The notes under the pieces were generated by a model. The model did no database searches, was not told where the DNA came from, and was given only the letters and a program-made list of their open reading frames with translations. Shown here in pieces: positions 27,402 through 37,261 of a DNA stretch of 64,000 nucleotides. Source of the stretch: JABDIY01 sp963803845. GTDB taxonomy: Bacteria; Actinomycetota; Acidimicrobiia; Acidimicrobiales; SZUA-35. The DNA lies in the NCBI GenBank assembly GCA_963803845.1, contig CAWDNZ010000004.1:186001-250000 (forward strand). The letters are read 5' to 3'. Position 1 is the first letter of the stretch, and each line of letters begins with the position of its first letter. A program made the translations under genes and the position numbers.

Positions 27402-28606
27402 GTTCGCACCTCGATCCTGGTGCCACGGCCGTGAGGTCCGGAGCCGACCACGAGCTCCGCCCCCGCGGCCGTCACTCGTTCCCGCATGCCCCTAATCCCA
27501 TTACCGACGGCGCCATCGCCATTCACGCTGGTGCCACCATTTGCGATGTTGAGCCCGACGCCATCGTCGGTGATTCGGATCAGGGTGCCGTCGTCGTTTG
27601 CCGAGCCGAAAATCTCCATCGTGCACGTCGCAGCTTCGGCATGGCGGACGATGTTGGTGACCGACTCCCGCACCACCCAAGCCAGAACGGTTTCGTGCTC
27701 GGCTGGCACGGCTTCGGCACTGCCCTGCACGGTGAGTTCCACGGCCGCGTCGGCCAGGACGGCGCGGGCGGCCGAAACCTCATCGACCAGCCTGGCAACC
27801 CTCAGACCGCCCACCGTGGAACGAACTTCGGCCATAGCCCGACGAGAGACCGTATCGAGCTCTTTCAGCTCGGCCTTCACCTTGTCCAGCACGGCTCGGT
27901 CGCATTCCGTGCCGGCCTCGAGGGTGTCGACCAGCTTGGCGCATACCTGGGTCTTGAGGATGACGGCAGTGAGGCTGTGGCCCAGCACGTCGTGCACATC
28001 GCGGGCCACGCGGTCGCGTTCGTCGCTCACGGCCAGGTTCGTTTGGAGTGCCGCCCGGTCGACCAAGCTCTCCTCCCCCATCCTGGCGAAGGAAGCCGCC
28101 ACTGCGACGCTGACGATGATGATCGAGAAGAACCAGAAATCGTCGAGCCGGCCGGACATGGCGGGGACGGCGAGCACGGCGATCAGAGTAAGCACACCGA
28201 CCACGCCGGCGGTCCGCCACGAGAAGTTGAACACGGCGAACACCACGATGAACGGCGTGAGGCCGAGAAGGCCGGGGCCGGCGAGCAGCACACACACTGC
28301 GCTGACAGCGATGAGGCCGAGAAAGTAGGACCACGGATTGAGCTGGTCTAGCAGTGGGAGACCGTCGAGATCGTTGCGGGTGCACACCACCCGAAGAGCG
28401 CTGGCCCGGTAGCCGAGCACGTTGATGGTGGCGAACACCATGATGAGCGCCGTGACCAGCACCTTGATGCTCGTGCTCAAGTCAGATAGCAACAACGACA
28501 GCAGCGGGAAGGTGAGGAAGAGGAGCCAAACGTTGGCCGCCCAGTTCGAGTTCCTCCAGTCGAAGGGACCCTCCCTGGGCTCGACCGGCGTCGGTATCGA
28601 GGTCAC
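27398..28606 (-). CDS. Sensor histidine kinase (DesK-like, HisKA_3)
   Basis: 402 aa from GTG 28606. Five to six membrane segments in residues 25-165, then a HisKA_3 dimerisation helix with the phospho-acceptor in RDVHDVLGHSLTAV and an ATPase domain with RESVTNIVRHA and ITDDGVGL. DesK-type kinases sense membrane or envelope state. The GTG overlaps the stop of the upstream permease gene by 4 nt. The long upstream frame to 29509 is non-coding in this frame. Confidence 0.88.
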   Translation of the reverse strand: MTSIPTPVEPREGPFDWRNSNWAANVWLLFLTFPLLSLLLSDLSTSIKVLVTALIMVFATINVLGYRASALRVVCTRNDLDGLPLLDQLNPWSYFLGLIAVSAVCVLLAGPGLLGLTPFIVVFAVFNFSWRTAGVVGVLTLIAVLAVPAMSGRLDDFWFFSIIIVSVAVAASFARMGEESLVDRAALQTNLAVSDERDRVARDVHDVLGHSLTAVILKTQVCAKLVDTLEAGTECDRAVLDKVKAELKELDTVSRRAMAEVRSTVGGLRVARLVDEVSAARAVLADAAVELTVQGSAEAVPAEHETVLAWVVRESVTNIVRHAEAATCTMEIFGSANDDGTLIRITDDGVGLNIANGGTSVNGDGAVGNGIRGMRERVTAAGAELVVGSGPHGRGTRIEVRT

Positions 28607-29364
28607 TGCCGGGTCCTGCTGCGCTGCACGAAGAAGATGGCGGCCACGGCAAAGACGGTGGTCCAGAACACCACGTTCGTCAAGGGCTGCCAGAGCGGGA
28701 CCTGGATCAGATCGCCGGTGTCGACGTTGATCGTGCCGCCACCGGTAAGCGCCCGCCGGGCGAGGGAGACGTAGCCATACAGCGGGGTGAACTTGGCGAC
28801 GGTGAGCTGCCAGCCCGACAGCGGGATGAAGATGTTGCCGAGGAACGACAGCACCACGAGCGACCCCCCGGCCGCCGACACCGCTGCTTCGGAACGGAAG
28901 GCGAGCCCGAAGTTGAGGCCGTAAAGGGCGAAGGCGACCGAGCCGACGAGGAGCACGGCCGCCGACACAACCCACACCAACAGCGGCGCTTCGGCTCCGG
29001 TGAAGTAGCCAATGGCGTAGATCAAGCCGATGGGGACCGCGGCGATCGTGGCGGCCACGGCGACCTTGACCGTGACGTAGTCCCGGTCGGTCATCGGGGT
29101 GAGCCCGAGCTGGCGGGTCCATCCCTGCATGCGTTCGATGGCCACCGAGCCGCCGATGCCAGTGGTAGCGGTGACGGCACCATAAGCGGCCATGGCGATC
29201 ATGACCCACATCGCAACGTTGCCGTCTCGCACGGGATCGGACCCGTACTCCGCGTTGGCGCCGAAGATGATGTAGAGAAAGGCGGGGAGCCCCGCAGTGA
29301 AAAACATGGTGACGGGGTCGCGGCGGAGGCGACGCAGTTCGAGCCGATAGTAGGTGACGTTCAT
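28603..29364 (-). CDS. ABC-2 type transporter permease
   Basis: 253 aa with six membrane segments in the ABC-2 pattern (VTMFFTAGLPAFLYIIFGAN; LVVLSFLGNIFIPLSGW). It forms the pore of an exporter with the ATPase encoded 30 nt upstream. Export of a drug, lipid or peptide is inferred from the DesKR-ABC context. Confidence 0.87.
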   Translation of the reverse strand: MNVTYYRLELRRLRRDPVTMFFTAGLPAFLYIIFGANAEYGSDPVRDGNVAMWVMIAMAAYGAVTATTGIGGSVAIERMQGWTRQLGLTPMTDRDYVTVKVAVAATIAAVPIGLIYAIGYFTGAEAPLLVWVVSAAVLLVGSVAFALYGLNFGLAFRSEAAVSAAGGSLVVLSFLGNIFIPLSGWQLTVAKFTPLYGYVSLARRALTGGGTINVDTGDLIQVPLWQPLTNVVFWTTVFAVAAIFFVQRSRTRQ

Positions 29365-29394
29365 CTGGTGCTCTTTCCGGTAGTGGTGGGACGC

Positions 29395-30342
29395 TTAGTG
29401 GAGGGCGGGGACGGAACTGGGGCTGGCGGGTTGGCCGGCGGCTTCGGTCAGGTTGATGAAGGCCTCTTCCAGGGAGGCCGAAGTGATTTCCAGATCGCTG
29501 CCGTGCCACGGGCCGAGGATGTGGCGGGCCAGTTCATCGGAGTCGGCGGTGGAGACGACGAGACGGTCGCCCACGATCTCGGCGCTCGTGGTGGCGGTGC
29601 GTTCCCGGGCGGCAGCAAGTGCTTGGTCGAGGGCGGCCGGGGCGAAGCGGGCCGAGACCTTTCGGCCGGAGGCCAGGTTACGGATCTGGTCGGTGCTGCC
29701 GTCGGCGATGATGCGGCCGTCGGTCAGCATGACGATGCGTTTGGCGTAGTCCTCGGCTTCGGCCAGGTAGTGGGTGGCGAACACGATCGTTCGCCCGTTG
29801 GCGGCCTCGGCCCGCATGGTCTCCCAGAACTTCTGGCGGGCCGACACATCCATACCGCTCGTGGGTTCGTCGAGGATGAGAAGGTCCGGGTCGGCCACAA
29901 GGGCGAGAGCGAAACGAAGTCGCTGCTGCTCACCGCCGGAGCACGACTGCACCTTGCGGTCCTCCAGCCCGGTGAGGCCGGCTCTGGCCATGACTTCGGT
30001 GGCAGGCGGCGGGTTGCTGTGGGCAGAGGCGACGAGCTCGACTGTCTCGCCAACCGTCAGATCTCGCAGCAAGCCCCCGCTTTGAAGCACGGCCGAAACC
30101 CGGCCGGCTCGCACCGCATCTCGGGGCGAGTTGCCGAACACGGTGACGGTGCCCTCGGTTGGCTCGGTGAAGCCGAGGATCATGTCGATCGTCGTGGTCT
30201 TGCCCGCCCCGTTCGGGCCGAGCAAGGCGACAATCTCACCGGGACGAATGTCGAGATCGATCCCGGCTACCGCCCGAGTGACCTCTCCCCGAGCTGCAAA
30301 CTCCTTGACGAGGCCTCTGATGTGAATGCAGTTCTGGTCCAT
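29395..30342 (-). CDS. ABC transporter ATP-binding protein (export type)
   Basis: 315 aa. Walker A GPNGAGKTTT, signature CSGGEQQRLRFALAL, Walker B LLILDEPTSGMD and the switch histidine FATHYLAEAE are all clear. The C-terminal 80 residues match the DUF4162-like tail of DrrA/CcmA-type exporters. First gene of the four-gene operon reading leftwards. Confidence 0.9.
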   Translation of the reverse strand: MDQNCIHIRGLVKEFAARGEVTRAVAGIDLDIRPGEIVALLGPNGAGKTTTIDMILGFTEPTEGTVTVFGNSPRDAVRAGRVSAVLQSGGLLRDLTVGETVELVASAHSNPPPATEVMARAGLTGLEDRKVQSCSGGEQQRLRFALALVADPDLLILDEPTSGMDVSARQKFWETMRAEAANGRTIVFATHYLAEAEDYAKRIVMLTDGRIIADGSTDQIRNLASGRKVSARFAPAALDQALAAARERTATTSAEIVGDRLVVSTADSDELARHILGPWHGSDLEITSASLEEAFINLTEAAGQPASPSSVPALH

Positions 30343-30430
30343 GCATCTATGGTGAAGCCTTCAAGGGCTGCGCAGTAGAACGAAACCTCACCAGCTCGAT
30401 GTGAGGATTGTCATCGCTGCCGAACCGACC

Positions 30431-31718
30431 TCAACTGGGCGGCGTCCATCGGGCTCCGTTTGGTGCATCGGCGTCGGCTTTGACGCCTCCCCAGATGATG
30501 AGTTGGTCCCCGGTCCATACTGTGTTTGGGGCTTCGACGCCGGTCAGTGGGCCTCCGGTGCTTCGTTGCCATGCCCCGGAGGGGAGATGTATCACGACGG
30601 GAGATTGATCGGCGGAGAACACCACGAGCCAGTCTCCAGCTCCGGCAACAGTGATGGACGCGAAGTTCGAGAGGGCGATGTTGGTCTCGCGCCACTGCCA
30701 GCCTCCCTCTCGAAGGAGCGCCACGCTCACTGCAATCCCGTCGCTGTTCTCGACCTCAGCGATGACGGCCATGCCGTCGTCGAGTTCGACGGCGACACTG
30801 CTGTGGATGAGGCCGGACGGTGACTGAGGATGTGGCATCGTGCGCCAAGACTCGGTGACGGGATTGAACGCGATCCCGCCGTCGATGCTGCGCCAGACAA
30901 CGATCTCGGAACCGGTCCATATCGTCGTACTTTCGAGCCGGACGAGTCCTGCAACAATCTCGGCCTGGTCATCGGTTCCTTCGAACACCGGCCCGTACTG
31001 CCAGCTATCCGACGCCGGGTCATACCGGGCGATCGCGAGGTCGGGCTGGCCGACAGTGTTGACGCTGACCGGGCCGAGACCCCACACGGCTTCATCGGTG
31101 GCCATCGTTGCGGCGAGGGACATCCCCTCCACGGGTGGAAGGTCGGTCCATCGACCGGCGATCGGATCGAATCGGGTGCCGCTGCCTTTGGCGAGCGCGT
31201 AGAGTTCTCCATCAAAGAACGCACTGCTCAGCCCCGGATGTCCCCAACCGGGCACGACCATCGAATCCCACGAGTCGGTATCAGGGTTGTAGATAGCCCC
31301 GTCGCTGTATGCGAAACCGCGTGTCAGGCTCGAACCCGCCCAGAACACAACCTCGGAGCCCGTCCATGCGGTCATGGCGTAGGGCCGCGGGTCGATCGGG
31401 GCTTCGGCGATCGTGTCCCACGTACCGAAGTTGCTCGGCGCTACCGCAGACCCCTGGACGAGCACCTCGTCCCCGGAATCGGCGATGCTGATTGCGAGAT
31501 ATCCGAGCCCGGCAGCAGCGAGCATGCTGGCAGCGACTGCGGCCAACCGCCACCGGCGCAGGTCGGGATGAAACGGGTCGTGGCTCTTCGAAAGGGTGAA
31601 GAGCGAACTCGACATCCAGGCCATTCTGGATTGGAACGACCGTCGTCTCCTGATCTCCCACGAGTGCGTCGGCGAGTTCGACGAGTTCGGTGCGCAATCG
31701 ATCTTCGAGGTTACTCAT
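30431..31718 (-). pseudogene. Membrane-anchored Kelch-like beta-propeller gene, frameshifted near its 5' end
   Basis: The true start is ATG 31718 (GAAGGAGCTTTC just upstream), encoding MSNLEDRLRTELVELADALV. The rest is in another frame: an N-terminal anchor (LAAVAASMLAAAGLGYLAI) and a propeller with Kelch-like repeats (AYAMTAWTGSEVVFW-type strands, IYNPDTDSWDSMVVPGWG, RYDPASDSWQYGP, AFNPVTESWRTMP). A 1-nt change between about 31560 and 31660 separates the two. Probably a single protein of about 425 aa in relatives; real mutation or sequencing error cannot be told apart. Confidence 0.68.
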
Positions 31719-31796
31719 GAAAGCTCCTTCTCGCAGTGTCACGTTGTGACGATCATGCGATCCTGTCGGCATGATCTTCACACAAATCAGACCTGT

Positions 31797-32414
31797 CTAG
31801 GCCCAGCGTGCGGCTCCGGGACCAGAGATATCGGCCATGGCCGATGGGCGGTTGGCCATCGCCATCATGATCGATTCAGCTTTGCCGGTGATCTCGGCAC
31901 CGTCGCCCCAGCTCCAATCCAGATCGCTGGGCGAAAGTTTGATGCCCTCCAAGGGCTTACGGTCGACCAGCGTGGTGGCCATCTTGTGCTCGGTGAGGAA
32001 GTCGAGGGCTGACCGCATCGACTTGTCGTCGAAGCCGCCATCAAGCCCGAGCGGGCGACGAATGTCCTGGGTGTGAATCATGGTGTCGGTCATCGTCAGC
32101 TCTTCGGGAAACATCGGAAGCGCCGACGATTTGGTTGCCTTCGCCCGCAGGTCAGCCAGCACGTCTGAAAACGGGCGAGCCAGTTCGTTGTTCGCCATCG
32201 CTTGGGAGGCCTTTTCGAAGTCGCCTCGGTTCTTGGCGACGGTGAACATGAACTTCGGGAAACTATGGGTCACGAAGCTTGTCACGTGGCATGTGACCCC
32301 TTGCACGTTCCACTGCTCACACAACGTCGGCGACTGGAGCTGTTCGGCAGACAACCCCTCAACCATGTCGGCCAAGTCCCGACGCAGCTTCCCTGCTCGT
32401 TCCCACGTAGCCAT
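31797..32414 (-). CDS. Maleylpyruvate isomerase-like (TIGR03083/DinB fold) protein
   Basis: 205 aa from ATG 32414 with AGGAGG 8 nt upstream. N-terminal four-helix DinB-type domain (LSAEQLQSPTLCEQWNVQGV, CHVTSF) with metal-binding type histidines (CHVTS; TMIHTQDIRRPLG). In actinobacteria this group includes mycothiol-dependent enzymes. Reaction unknown. Confidence 0.8.
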   Translation of the reverse strand: MATWERAGKLRRDLADMVEGLSAEQLQSPTLCEQWNVQGVTCHVTSFVTHSFPKFMFTVAKNRGDFEKASQAMANNELARPFSDVLADLRAKATKSSALPMFPEELTMTDTMIHTQDIRRPLGLDGGFDDKSMRSALDFLTEHKMATTLVDRKPLEGIKLSPSDLDWSWGDGAEITGKAESIMMAMANRPSAMADISGPGAARWA

Positions 32415-32836
32415 GATGTGCCTCCTAAATAGACGATTCGTGTTGCCGTACCGTATTCCGGCCACTGCATTCCGTCCACCGGAACGGCGAGTCGCTCGTG
32501 GTCCTCGTGCCCTAGCGGAGCGTCATCAGCTCGTCTAGTCCGACCAGGAGCAGTGCTCCGAGGAGGAGGATGCCCGGGTCGACGGAGAATCCCGAACTCA
32601 TCGGAACCCACATTCGAATACTTGCGAGGGCCCCGACATGTCGAACATGTGTCGAGCGTAAGCGCCCACGCACGATTGAAGTCAGCGACAACCGTCTCAG
32701 AAGCTTGCGGGTGATCGTCGAGAGCGAAAGCCGTATCGCCTGGTCAGACCTTTCATTGGATGATTTCGGCCATTCGGTGGGACGAAGAGCCGTAGCAAGC
32801 GCGCCGAGTCGGGAGTTTCAAGCCCGCCTAATAAAC
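32415..32836. other. 422-bp region without a recognisable gene
   Basis: Contains the ribosome binding site and presumed promoter of the TIGR03083-like gene, and a partly palindromic stretch CATGTCGAACATGTGTCGA near 32636-32655. No convincing coding sequence, repeat or RNA was seen. Confidence 0.4.
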
Positions 32837-33142
32837 CTAGAACCGCTTGATGCGGAATGTCTCCTCGCCGACTGGTGTCTCGGTGGTGCATTCGACGGCG
32901 CGGACCTGAGAGTACGGGGGTCCGCTCTGGCACCACCGGATCATCTCATCCACCGCTGTGGCGTCACCCTCGGTCACAACCTCAACCGAGCCGTCGGCCA
33001 GATTTCGGACCGAGCCTGCCAGGCCCAAGGATTGACCATGCCGGGCGCACGATGCTCTAAATCCAACACGCTGAACTCGGCCTTTGACGATCATCCGCAC
33101 TCGCTTGGTCACCGCATCAGCCTGGTCTTGCCCCGAAACCAT
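32837..33142 (-). CDS. Acylphosphatase
   Basis: 101 aa from ATG 33142. The catalytic signature VKGRVQRVGFRASC supplies the active-site Arg, and VRNLADGSVEV supplies the Asn. Members hydrolyse acyl phosphates such as acetyl or carbamoyl phosphate. The reading frame extends upstream but similarity starts near this ATG. Confidence 0.88.
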   Translation of the reverse strand: MVSGQDQADAVTKRVRMIVKGRVQRVGFRASCARHGQSLGLAGSVRNLADGSVEVVTEGDATAVDEMIRWCQSGPPYSQVRAVECTTETPVGEETFRIKRF

Positions 33143-33636
33143 GAAGAAAGTGTAGTCCCGTGCGCTGTGGCCGTGCCGAAGGCGAGCATGGCGCGAACCG
33201 GCTCGATTGGCCCCAGAGCTGGGTGCCCGGTGATGGACTGGAAAGTAGCGTGGAGCTCCGCGCACGAGACATCGATGAGGGTCGGCCGGCGGAGTTGGTC
33301 ATAGAGACCAAACACGATCGACTCGGCGAATCGCTCGGCACCCCGCTCCTCGCACGACAATTCAGATGTCAACCACGCCTGAGCGTCGCGAACCACCAGA
33401 AACTTGTGCCCCTTGGTGAACGCCGGTTCGATGGCCTGGCGCGCGCCACATGGCGGGGCCGGGTTATCCTCCCCGGGCCGGGCCAGTTGCGAAGACCTTC
33501 CGTGCGGGTCGGCTTCCCGGACGGTTGGTTGTAAGTCCGTCGGGCTCGTGTAATGCCGCAGTGGGTTCGCACAACTCAAGGTTGGCAGTCTCACCGGACC
33601 GGCCAGAGAATTAAGAATCGGAAAGACAGAAGCTAG
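33143..33636 (-). other. 494-bp region with a possible minus-strand ORF
   Basis: An open frame from 33594 to 33109 overlaps the acylphosphatase start by 34 nt. Its second half (AWLTSELSCEERGAERFAES, FQSITGHPALGPIEPVRAML) looks protein-like, the first half does not. It could be a decayed gene. I recognise no family, and no ribosome binding site supports a start. Confidence 0.3.
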
Positions 33637-34230
33637 ATGAGCAAAGAGAATCCCTACTCAATACTGGTACTCGCTGGCAGTTACCGGTCAGGGTCCTTCA
33701 ACCAAGCCCTGGTCGCTGGCGTCCGCGAAGTTGCAGACCCCAACGTCTCATTGGTTGAGTTCGATCTTCGCCGCCTTCCGCACTACGACGGCGACCTCGA
33801 AGCGGCCGGCGATCCGGAGACGGTTGTTGAACTCAAAGCAATGGTCCGCTCCTCAGATGCCTTGCTCATTGTCACTCCCGAATACAACAGTGGGATTCCG
33901 GGTGTTCTCAAGAATGGCATCGACTGGATGTCACGGACTTATCCAGATGCCCCAATTGGAGGCAAGCTTGCAGCCGTGGTCGGGGCCACGCCGGGACGTA
34001 GCGGCACCCAGTTTGCACAGGAGCATCTCCGTCGAGTCCTCGATCGCGCCGGCGCTACAGTTTTGAGTGAACCTCAGGTTTTGGTTGCACGCGCTGGTGA
34101 CCAGATTGTTGATGGAGTAATCGTCTCGGACGAGCTAAAGACGCAGCTCCGCTCCGTTTTTGAGAGTCTGGTCGACGCTGCCGCCCAGTGCAAGGAAACC
34201 GGCTCCGCCGCCGTCGCCAAAGGCGCTTGA
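33637..34230 (+). CDS. NAD(P)H-dependent FMN reductase
   Basis: 197 aa flavodoxin-like enzyme: FMN phosphate loop GSYRSGSFNQAL and the family signature TPEYNSGIPGVLKNGIDWMS. It reduces FMN, quinones or similar compounds with NAD(P)H. Its 3' end runs directly into a cupin remnant. Confidence 0.9.
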   Translation: MSKENPYSILVLAGSYRSGSFNQALVAGVREVADPNVSLVEFDLRRLPHYDGDLEAAGDPETVVELKAMVRSSDALLIVTPEYNSGIPGVLKNGIDWMSRTYPDAPIGGKLAAVVGATPGRSGTQFAQEHLRRVLDRAGATVLSEPQVLVARAGDQIVDGVIVSDELKTQLRSVFESLVDAAAQCKETGSAAVAKGA

Positions 34231-34233
34231 TCG

Positions 34234-34422
34234 AAGAGGCCGGATCACCATTCACATTCGCGATGGCGACGTCGAACGCGGACCTGGCGAGATGTTCGTG
34301 ATACTCGTCGGCGTCGAGCACCACCCGTCGCCGCGGAGGAAGCTGAGCTCTTGTTGATCGAGCCCTCGGGTACGCCGAACACCGGCGACGGTGCGACGGC
34401 TGCAGAGCGCGTCGTTATTTGA
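34234..34422 (+). pseudogene. C-terminal cupin remnant, frameshifted
   Basis: Starting four nt after the FMN reductase stop, one frame reads ITIHIRDGDVERGPGEMFVI and GVEHHPSP. The next frame continues VAAEEAELLLIEPSGTPNTG and ends at 34422. Together these form the C-terminal half of a small cupin protein. The N-terminal half is missing and one indel near 34325 breaks the rest. Confidence 0.7.
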
Positions 34423-34486
34423 GAATTGCCAAAAAACGCCCTGACCCGCTGCCGGAGGGTGCGTTCGATTCTCCCGTGCTGATCGG

Positions 34487-34912
34487 CTAAGCCGCCAACT
34501 CCGGGACTCGGTAGGGAGCGACGATCACAGGCCTGCCGCTGTAGGTTGCAATGCGCTCAACCAGTTTGTCAGTTACCAGGCTTGCCGGAATCGCAACCGC
34601 TGTTGTGTTGGCCGTGATGTACTGCACGACGTCACTGGAGACCGACCCACGACGCGCGATGACCAATTGTACATCGCCGACGCGATCGTGGCATTGGGTG
34701 CGCAGCCGCCTGAGTGTGATCGCCTCGGCTTCGCCGACACCGATGCCAGCGGTCTCGGCGTAGTGCCTGATCGCGCGTTCGACACGATCTGTTATGACTA
34801 CGACTACGGTTGCGGTGCCACCGCGGACCACGGTTTCGTGGGCCAAGTCCAAGGTGGAATCGCCACCTGGGATGGGTTCGATAATCGTGAGCAGGTGCTC
34901 TTGTTTCGTCAT
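34487..34912 (-). CDS. Small hypothetical protein, universal-stress-like
   Basis: 141 aa, alternating beta strands and helices (HLLTIIEPIPGGDSTLDLAH; VQLVIARRGSVSSDVVQYI; TYSGRPVIVAPYRVP). The arrangement suggests a Rossmann-type fold like UspA, but the ATP loop GxxGxxxxS is not evident. It lies 13 nt downstream of a TetR gene in the same orientation and may be co-transcribed. Confidence 0.55.
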   Translation of the reverse strand: MTKQEHLLTIIEPIPGGDSTLDLAHETVVRGGTATVVVVITDRVERAIRHYAETAGIGVGEAEAITLRRLRTQCHDRVGDVQLVIARRGSVSSDVVQYITANTTAVAIPASLVTDKLVERIATYSGRPVIVAPYRVPELAA

Positions 34913-34925
34913 TTCAGCTTAACTT

Positions 34926-35570
34926 TCAGGTTGAGACGGCGGGAATGACCTCACCGTTGTTGTTGGGTGACTTGTCGCCTTCACTCCAGGCGTTTTGATT
35001 TGCGTCAACTGTCCACGGGACAGCCATAACGAGGTCCCACAGGTATTCATCCGTTACGTCGGCTCCTGTGAGAAGAAGTCGGTAGTAGATGGGCCCCAAA
35101 AGGCCGTCGAGGATCGTTTCGATGTCGTATGCGGCGGTCGTCGGCGTCAGTACGTCGAGGACAAGAGGGGCCGCGATCGCACGCCGGCGAGCCCAGAACT
35201 CGGCGAACCGCTGAGCGAAATCTTCGTTCCGAGCGGCCTCACCGACCATTCCGGCCACCAACAAACCGAAGTCTGTATTGCGGTAGAGCCGGACGATGTC
35301 TTTGAGGAAGAGCAACAGGTTGAGCCTCGGATCCGGGTCGATCGGCGCTGGCTGAACGGCGTCACGCGCCATGGAATCGATGAGGTCAAGCGCCAGTTGC
35401 TCCTTGTTTGGCCAACGGCGATACAGCGTGTCTTTGCCCACATGAGCAACCTTCGCGATCTGCTCCATAGAAGAGCCCGTGTAACCGCTGCACGCCAACA
35501 CTGTTCGAGCGGCAGCCAGGATCGCACGATCGCGGCTGGGGTCGCGTGGTCGACCACGGGTCTTCGTCAT
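34926..35570 (-). CDS. TetR/AcrR family regulator
   Basis: 214 aa from ATG 35570. The N-terminal helix-turn-helix (GYTGSSMEQIAKVAHVGKDT LYRRWPNKE) is typical; the C-terminal ligand domain matches the TetR_C 16 type. The promoter places the transcription start at the ATG, so the gene is probably leaderless. It lies upstream of the small stress-like gene in the same direction and may regulate it. Confidence 0.85.
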   Translation of the reverse strand: MTKTRGRPRDPSRDRAILAAARTVLACSGYTGSSMEQIAKVAHVGKDTLYRRWPNKEQLALDLIDSMARDAVQPAPIDPDPRLNLLLFLKDIVRLYRNTDFGLLVAGMVGEAARNEDFAQRFAEFWARRRAIAAPLVLDVLTPTTAAYDIETILDGLLGPIYYRLLLTGADVTDEYLWDLVMAVPWTVDANQNAWSEGDKSPNNNGEVIPAVST

Positions 35571-35577
35571 AGAACAG

Positions 35578-35606
35578 AGCATATACCATACGATAGCGTT
35601 TGGCAA
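35578..35606 (-). promoter_or_regulatory. Promoter of the TetR gene, leaderless
   Basis: On the minus strand TTGCCA (35606-35601), 17-nt spacer, TATGCT (35583-35578). The expected start site is 7-8 nt further, at the ATG (35570). No ribosome binding site lies between. Confidence 0.6.
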
Positions 35607-35722
35607 TTGTTTTTAGACGATTCCCACCGGCTGGATGGGCTCGATGAACGACGGGACGCCGCGTTAGTTACATCGTTGATCCGACAGATCCCCCTGGACC
35701 CATAATGTGAAGAAAGCCGAAG

Positions 35723-37195
35723 CTAGTCGTCGGTGTGTCGCAGATCGCTTGTGGCCGGGCCGTGAAGAACGTGCCCTTCGGTGTCGAATCGGGAACCGTG
35801 CAGCGGGCAGTCCCACGTTTCCGCAGCGTTGTTCCAACGAACGATGCCACCCAGGTGGGTGCAGACACCTGTTGCGGCGCAGCGGGGCTGACGTTCACCG
35901 CCAAGCGGTTGGCCGGGGTGTCTCGGATCTTTTACGAGTGAGCGCACCCAGTCGGCCGTGGCGTAGCGTGCGACCTGGATCCCGGCCTTGGCGAGCTCAT
36001 CGAATCCCGCCAACGGTATGCGGGTAGCCGAGTACAAATCCGACCAGTCGGGCTCTGCCGAGTCGGTGATGTGAGCTGAGACTATGGCTGCTGCTGCTGG
36101 TGCGTTCGTGAATCCCCACTTATTGAGACCCGTGATCACGTGGATGCGACTCGATGCTGGGTGGATTGGTCCCGCAAACGGCACGTGGTCAGGGGTCAGG
36201 TAGTCCTCGGCGCTGAACCGGTATGGAACATCCACGATATCGAAGTGGCGGGCGGACCAGTCGAGCAACTCTTGCTGACAGCTCAGCGTGTCACTGACCG
36301 TTCCTGTGCGGTGCTCCTCGCCTCCCACCAGAACAATGCGACGGCCCTCCGGGTCGCGGGCATCCCGGATGGACCGCAGCGGGTCGCCGGCGCTGAGGTA
36401 GGCGCCGGACAGCTCCGGGCCCCGTATTTCCAATCCGATGACATGCGAGGTCCGGGGATTCGTACGGGCGAAGTGGAGCCCTCGGTCCAAGATGGGGAGG
36501 CCCGTGGCCACGACGACGAAGCCGGCACGGATCGCACCGGCGTCGGTGGTGACCTCCACCGAGTTTCGAGATTCGCTCACCGCCGTCGCTCTGACAGGAT
36601 GCATGATCGTGGTACCGCCTTCGCGCAGACGTTTGGTCAGGCCGTTGATGAAACCTTGTGGATCGAATTGGGCTTGGCTCGGGCAGATGAGAGCTCGATG
36701 CGTTCCCCATGGCATCTCGGTCGCTTCGAGCCGCACCTCGACGCCAGCACGCTGGAAACATTCGTACTCTCGCTCGATCGCCCGCTCGCCACTGGCATCA
36801 GTGGCGTAGGTAACCGCATCGATCGTCGTCCAGTTGGACTCAGGCAGTTCGGCCGCCACCTTCTCCATCCACTCGAAACCGCGACGATTTGCGGTGATGT
36901 AAGACGCCGCAGCTGCCATGTCACGGGTGCTGGCGATCTTTTCCGCGAGATGCCCGTGCAAAGTGGACACCTTCGCAGAACTACGGCCACTCGTCCCGGC
37001 ACCGGGGTGGCGGGCATCGAGCACGGCAACGGAGAGGTCACTTTCCAGAAATCTTTCTGCCACGGCAAGGCCGGCGATTCCGGCGCCGAGTATGCACACG
37101 TCTACTCGTTCCGGAAGAGTCTTCTCTCCCGACACCGAGGAGGCTGGTTCGGCCCAGGGCGATCTGTTGGCGTTAGGGAGTTGTGGCGCAGACAT
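35723..37195 (-). CDS. FAD-dependent oxidoreductase with C-terminal Rieske domain
   Basis: 490 aa. DAO-type FAD domain with the dinucleotide motif CILGAGIAGLAVAERFL near residue 35 and a C-terminal Rieske [2Fe-2S] domain (CTHLGGIVRWN and CPLHGSRF give the Cys2His2 ligands). Fusions of this kind are known in a group of amino-acid/glycine-oxidase-like proteins. It presumably passes electrons between flavin and cluster; the substrate is unknown. Confidence 0.87.
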   Translation of the reverse strand: MSAPQLPNANRSPWAEPASSVSGEKTLPERVDVCILGAGIAGLAVAERFLESDLSVAVLDARHPGAGTSGRSSAKVSTLHGHLAEKIASTRDMAAAASYITANRRGFEWMEKVAAELPESNWTTIDAVTYATDASGERAIEREYECFQRAGVEVRLEATEMPWGTHRALICPSQAQFDPQGFINGLTKRLREGGTTIMHPVRATAVSESRNSVEVTTDAGAIRAGFVVVATGLPILDRGLHFARTNPRTSHVIGLEIRGPELSGAYLSAGDPLRSIRDARDPEGRRIVLVGGEEHRTGTVSDTLSCQQELLDWSARHFDIVDVPYRFSAEDYLTPDHVPFAGPIHPASSRIHVITGLNKWGFTNAPAAAAIVSAHITDSAEPDWSDLYSATRIPLAGFDELAKAGIQVARYATADWVRSLVKDPRHPGQPLGGERQPRCAATGVCTHLGGIVRWNNAAETWDCPLHGSRFDTEGHVLHGPATSDLRHTDD

Positions 37196-37261
37196 CTTTC
37201 GGCGCTACCCAGGACATGCGAACCGCAAACTTCATGAGCTCGTTCCACGCCGGGCGCGCGA

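Noticed and set aside
32636..32655. SOS (LexA) box candidate TCGAACATGTGTCGA
   Set aside because: One base short of the actinobacterial consensus and not in front of a gene.
33470..33600. tRNA-like string (TTGTAAGTCC with GGGTTCGCAC downstream)
   Set aside because: No acceptor or T-stem pairing could be built; not a cloverleaf.
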